Below are positions 61,501-64,000 of a stretch of 64,000 nucleotides of DNA, in pieces. The number at the start of each line of letters is the position of its first letter. The first letter of the stretch is position 1. A program made the position numbers and the translations under genes. The notes beneath the pieces are model-generated. The model saw nothing but the letters and a program-made list of their open reading frames with translations. It was not told where the DNA came from and searched no databases. Origin of the DNA: Liolophura sinensis (lineage: Eukaryota > Mollusca > Polyplacophora > Chitonida > Chitonidae). The DNA lies in assembly GCF_032854445.1 (NCBI RefSeq), contig NC_088301.1, forward strand, positions 9,916,281-9,980,280, written 5' to 3'.

Positions 61501-61508
61501 TATATATA
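61501..61508 (+). promoter_or_regulatory. p53: TATA box, p53 copy 9
   Basis: TATATATA at -57 from the ATG at 61558. Confidence 0.65.
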
Positions 61509-61557
61509 CTTCAGCACACTGACCACATCTCACTTCTCACTCAGATCGATTTCCAAC

Positions 61558-62808
61558 ATGGCTTACTCTCACCACCTCTCTCAACATTCCTATCAGGACT
61601 TTCTACAACTGTGGACAAGCCTTGAGGAGCTCAGCCCAGATAACTCTTACCCTACCCTCACCACAGAGGCTGACATAGAGCATAACCTTCTTGGTTCATC
61701 CCTGGAGGATCTCCACTCTGAGTTAACAACCGAGGACATACCTTGTGAGCTGGTCTCCAAAATGAACTCTTCTCCCACATCTCAGACTGCTGGTCAAATA
61801 TCCACAGTGACCAGTCCTCTGCCCAGTTCTCCTACCCACATAGCAACAACCCCATCCTGTCCTGGTCAAACCTCACCTCAGATTGTCACAAGTCCTTCAG
61901 GAGAGCAAGTGTATGCCAAACATTCCACTCCTTCCAACACCAATTATCCTGGCACATACGGATTCCAAGTCTCCTTTTCTCCACCTCAGAAAGAGACCAA
62001 GTCCACAAGCTGGACATACTCTGTCCTCGGCCACAAGCTTTATGTCAAGATGGCCAGCTCCTGTCCGGTCCAGTTTCACACCAGTCAGCCTCCACCAGAG
62101 GGCAGTATTATCCGAGCCATGGCCGTTTTCAGCAAGGCAGAACACGCTCAAGGTGTGGTCACACGGTGTCCTAACCATGTCAGCAGCAGAGAGCACAACC
62201 AGAACCACCCTGCTCCTAGTCACCTTGTTCGCTGTGAGCATCAACTCAGTCACTACCTGGACGATCCTTCCACAGGCAGACACAGTGTGCTCACTCCTTA
62301 TCAGCAGCCACAGGCTGGCTGCCCTCATCTCACCTATCTCTACCAGTTCATGTGTCTGGGATCCTGTGTGGGAGGACCCAACAGAAGACCAATGCAGATT
62401 GTCTTCACCCTAGAGAACGACCAGCTAGTTCTGGGAAGAGCCGCTGTAGACATCCGCATCTGTGCCTGTCCTGCCCGTGACAAGAGGCTGGAGGAAAAGT
62501 CCTATTTACCTAAACCTCCAGCTTCCTCTCCCAGCTACACCACAGGCGACAAACCCAGGGCCGCTCACAAGAGGAAACTTGACACCACAGACACTTTTAC
62601 CATCACCATTCATGGCCGTGATAACTTTGAAATCTTACGCAAAATCAGAGATTCCTTAGAACTCATGTCTTCTTTATCCAATGATCAAGTCACTCAATAC
62701 AAACAATGTAAAGTTTCCAAATCCTGTACTCAACTTTTACAGCATGACTTGTCAACAGAGTTCTTTTCATTGCCACAAATTATTCCCCCTCTACAGATGG
62801 TTCAATAA
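61558..62808 (+). CDS. p53: p53-family protein, copy 9 (416 aa, intronless)
   Basis: Complete frame and the most diverged of the intact copies. Linker changes: T40I, P65L, T68K, I69M, I77T, P93T and T95I. In the DNA-binding domain it has A156V and R159H, with Gly at 199. Several silent changes are shared with copy 1 rather than with copies 4-8 (for example 'cagaaagagaccaagtcc'). All key zinc and DNA-contact residues are kept. Confidence 0.92.
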   Translation: MAYSHHLSQHSYQDFLQLWTSLEELSPDNSYPTLTTEADIEHNLLGSSLEDLHSELTTEDIPCELVSKMNSSPTSQTAGQISTVTSPLPSSPTHIATTPSCPGQTSPQIVTSPSGEQVYAKHSTPSNTNYPGTYGFQVSFSPPQKETKSTSWTYSVLGHKLYVKMASSCPVQFHTSQPPPEGSIIRAMAVFSKAEHAQGVVTRCPNHVSSREHNQNHPAPSHLVRCEHQLSHYLDDPSTGRHSVLTPYQQPQAGCPHLTYLYQFMCLGSCVGGPNRRPMQIVFTLENDQLVLGRAAVDIRICACPARDKRLEEKSYLPKPPASSPSYTTGDKPRAAHKRKLDTTDTFTITIHGRDNFEILRKIRDSLELMSSLSNDQVTQYKQCKVSKSCTQLLQHDLSTEFFSLPQIIPPLQMVQ

Positions 62809-64000
62809 TTCTAAGGGTAAATACAATTATGTCCATATATTGTTACATTGCTTATTAAGTTTATGTTATTGTCTTCCTTCTTTATTTTTGCTCTTTGTTA
62901 CATTGACATAATAAAATTTTCATTCAACCACATACACTTGTTTGCTGTTGTCAATGTCATTTCTGCTCTTTGCTCAATTCCATTCATGAATATATTTCAT
63001 AATCTTTCTCCATGTGTTTTACTTAAAAGTTTCAATGACAAACTTTGACAAGATTCCTGTTCTTACAGCACCAGTATTCACCCATGTCCTGAAAATGTCT
63101 CATTTCTTAGTGACAAACAGTCCTGATTAGGTTTATGAATTCTTACATTATTTGAAGCATTGTTGCATTCAGGCATCTAAAGGACATCTGGAATATGCCA
63201 CAGCCATAACAGATTCCTATTACATGCAAAGTGTCTAAAACCTATAAGATGGGAAAACAAAATTACCACATAATAAAGCAACTCCAGAGATATCTTTTAC
63301 ATCATCACTACATGGATTTACTGTGTTCAAATAAAGAATACATAAACATTAAATCTTATTCCCCATTAGAGACAAGGCTTCAAAACTTAACGGTCCTCTA
63401 CATGAGAATATACACATCGCAACTGGTATTCAACATTTCCAGGTATTCACATGTTTCAAGACTGATAATGCTTAACAGATATTGTACCAAATCAGTCTGC
63501 AGCCACACTTTCCTGACAACACATCACAACAGGTTATTAAACATCAATCATCCACTGCTGAGTTCAATATCCAGTCAGAAAGTCAATCCACTTAATATCC
63601 CATCTTGTCTTTACCACAACTGGAACCACAGAACCCCACGCTATTAAAGGTCAATCTAAATACAAATTGTTGTACCCAGTAACTGGTGTTCAACAACCAC
63701 AAATGGTACAGTTCTGTTATATATGCATGTATACAAACACCAAACAGTGTCTGACACTTTAACTCATCACACATTGATATGTAGTGCCCAGGTGTGATAT
63801 GGTGGTGCCAGTTATGTATAGACAGCAGACAATATCTTCAGCCATTTCTTACAGGGCAATCTTCTTACCAGTGATTGGTGTTAAACTTACAGCCAAGTGA
63901 GATGGCTGGTACTAAGAAGTATATACATCAATGTCTGCTGGCTATACTCATCCTTAATACCTGTGGTCAATCATTAACTTTCAACAGTAAGTCTGATATG
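62809..64000 (+). repeat. Array spacer 9, cut by the window end
   Basis: Starts like the other spacers ('taagggtaaatacaattatg', 'cattgacataataaaatttt') and is still in register with them at 64000. The array therefore continues to the right. Confidence 0.85.

Larger units (their letters stand above)
27424..64000 (+). repeat. Tandem array of about 3.875-kb units, each with an intronless p53-family gene
   Basis: ATG positions are 30905, 34775, 38650, 42523, 46570, 50445, 54320, 57714 and 61558. Intervals are 3870, 3875, 3873, 4047, 3875, 3875, 3394 and 3844. The outliers are explained by a SINE insertion (4047) and a deletion of about 485 bp (3394). Spacers and genes are both conserved, so the repeat unit is the whole locus with its promoter. 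The left edge is ragged (27424-28330). The right edge is beyond the window. Confidence 0.97.

Noticed and set aside
27424-64000. CRISPR-like or bacterial operon interpretation of the regular repeats
   Set aside because: The units are 3.9 kb with eukaryotic genes, TATA boxes and poly(A) signals, so a prokaryotic system is excluded.

Overview
This is a eukaryotic, animal window. It is AT-rich, has GT-AG split genes, TATA-box promoters, minisatellites and SINEs, and contains one 200-N assembly gap. At least eight tRNA-derived SINE copies share a tail of the type 'gattggtgttttacgcc...' that I associate with mollusc genomes. Together with vertebrate-like p53 and UBE3C relatives, this suggests a lophotrochozoan, most likely a mollusc. 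The species cannot be fixed from the sequence.

Layout. (1) 1-8 kb: intergenic DNA with SINE fragments, a degenerate repeat (3.78-4.29 kb) and a long 36-bp minisatellite (4.6-7.0 kb). (2) 8.3-10.4 kb: the last two exons of a CUB-domain gene on the + strand, with a second minisatellite in the intron between them. (3) 10.5-16 kb: a MITE copy and SINE fragments, with no gene I can support. (4) 16.3-26.9 kb: twelve phase-consistent exons on the - strand encoding the C-terminal half of a HECT E3 ubiquitin ligase, UBE3C. Its introns carry a hAT-like non-autonomous transposon, a second MITE copy and a SINE. (5) 27.4-64 kb: a tandem array with a period of about 3.875 kb. Each unit carries one intronless p53-family gene on the + strand. 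Seven copies are intact (416 aa), two are frameshifted, and one 3'-terminal fragment marks the left edge. The array runs off the right end of the window.

The main discovery is the p53 array. Each intact copy has an F-x4-W-x3-L transactivation motif, a complete DNA-binding domain with the zinc ligands and DNA-contact arginines, an NLS and a tetramerisation domain. Every full-length copy has TATATATA at exactly -57 from the ATG, and the intact copies have AATAAA about 100 nt after the stop. The array looks like a promoter-bearing, recently amplified set of p53 retrogenes. The 5' half of UBE3C is not found between its last recognisable exon and the array, so the array may lie inside a UBE3C intron in antisense orientation.
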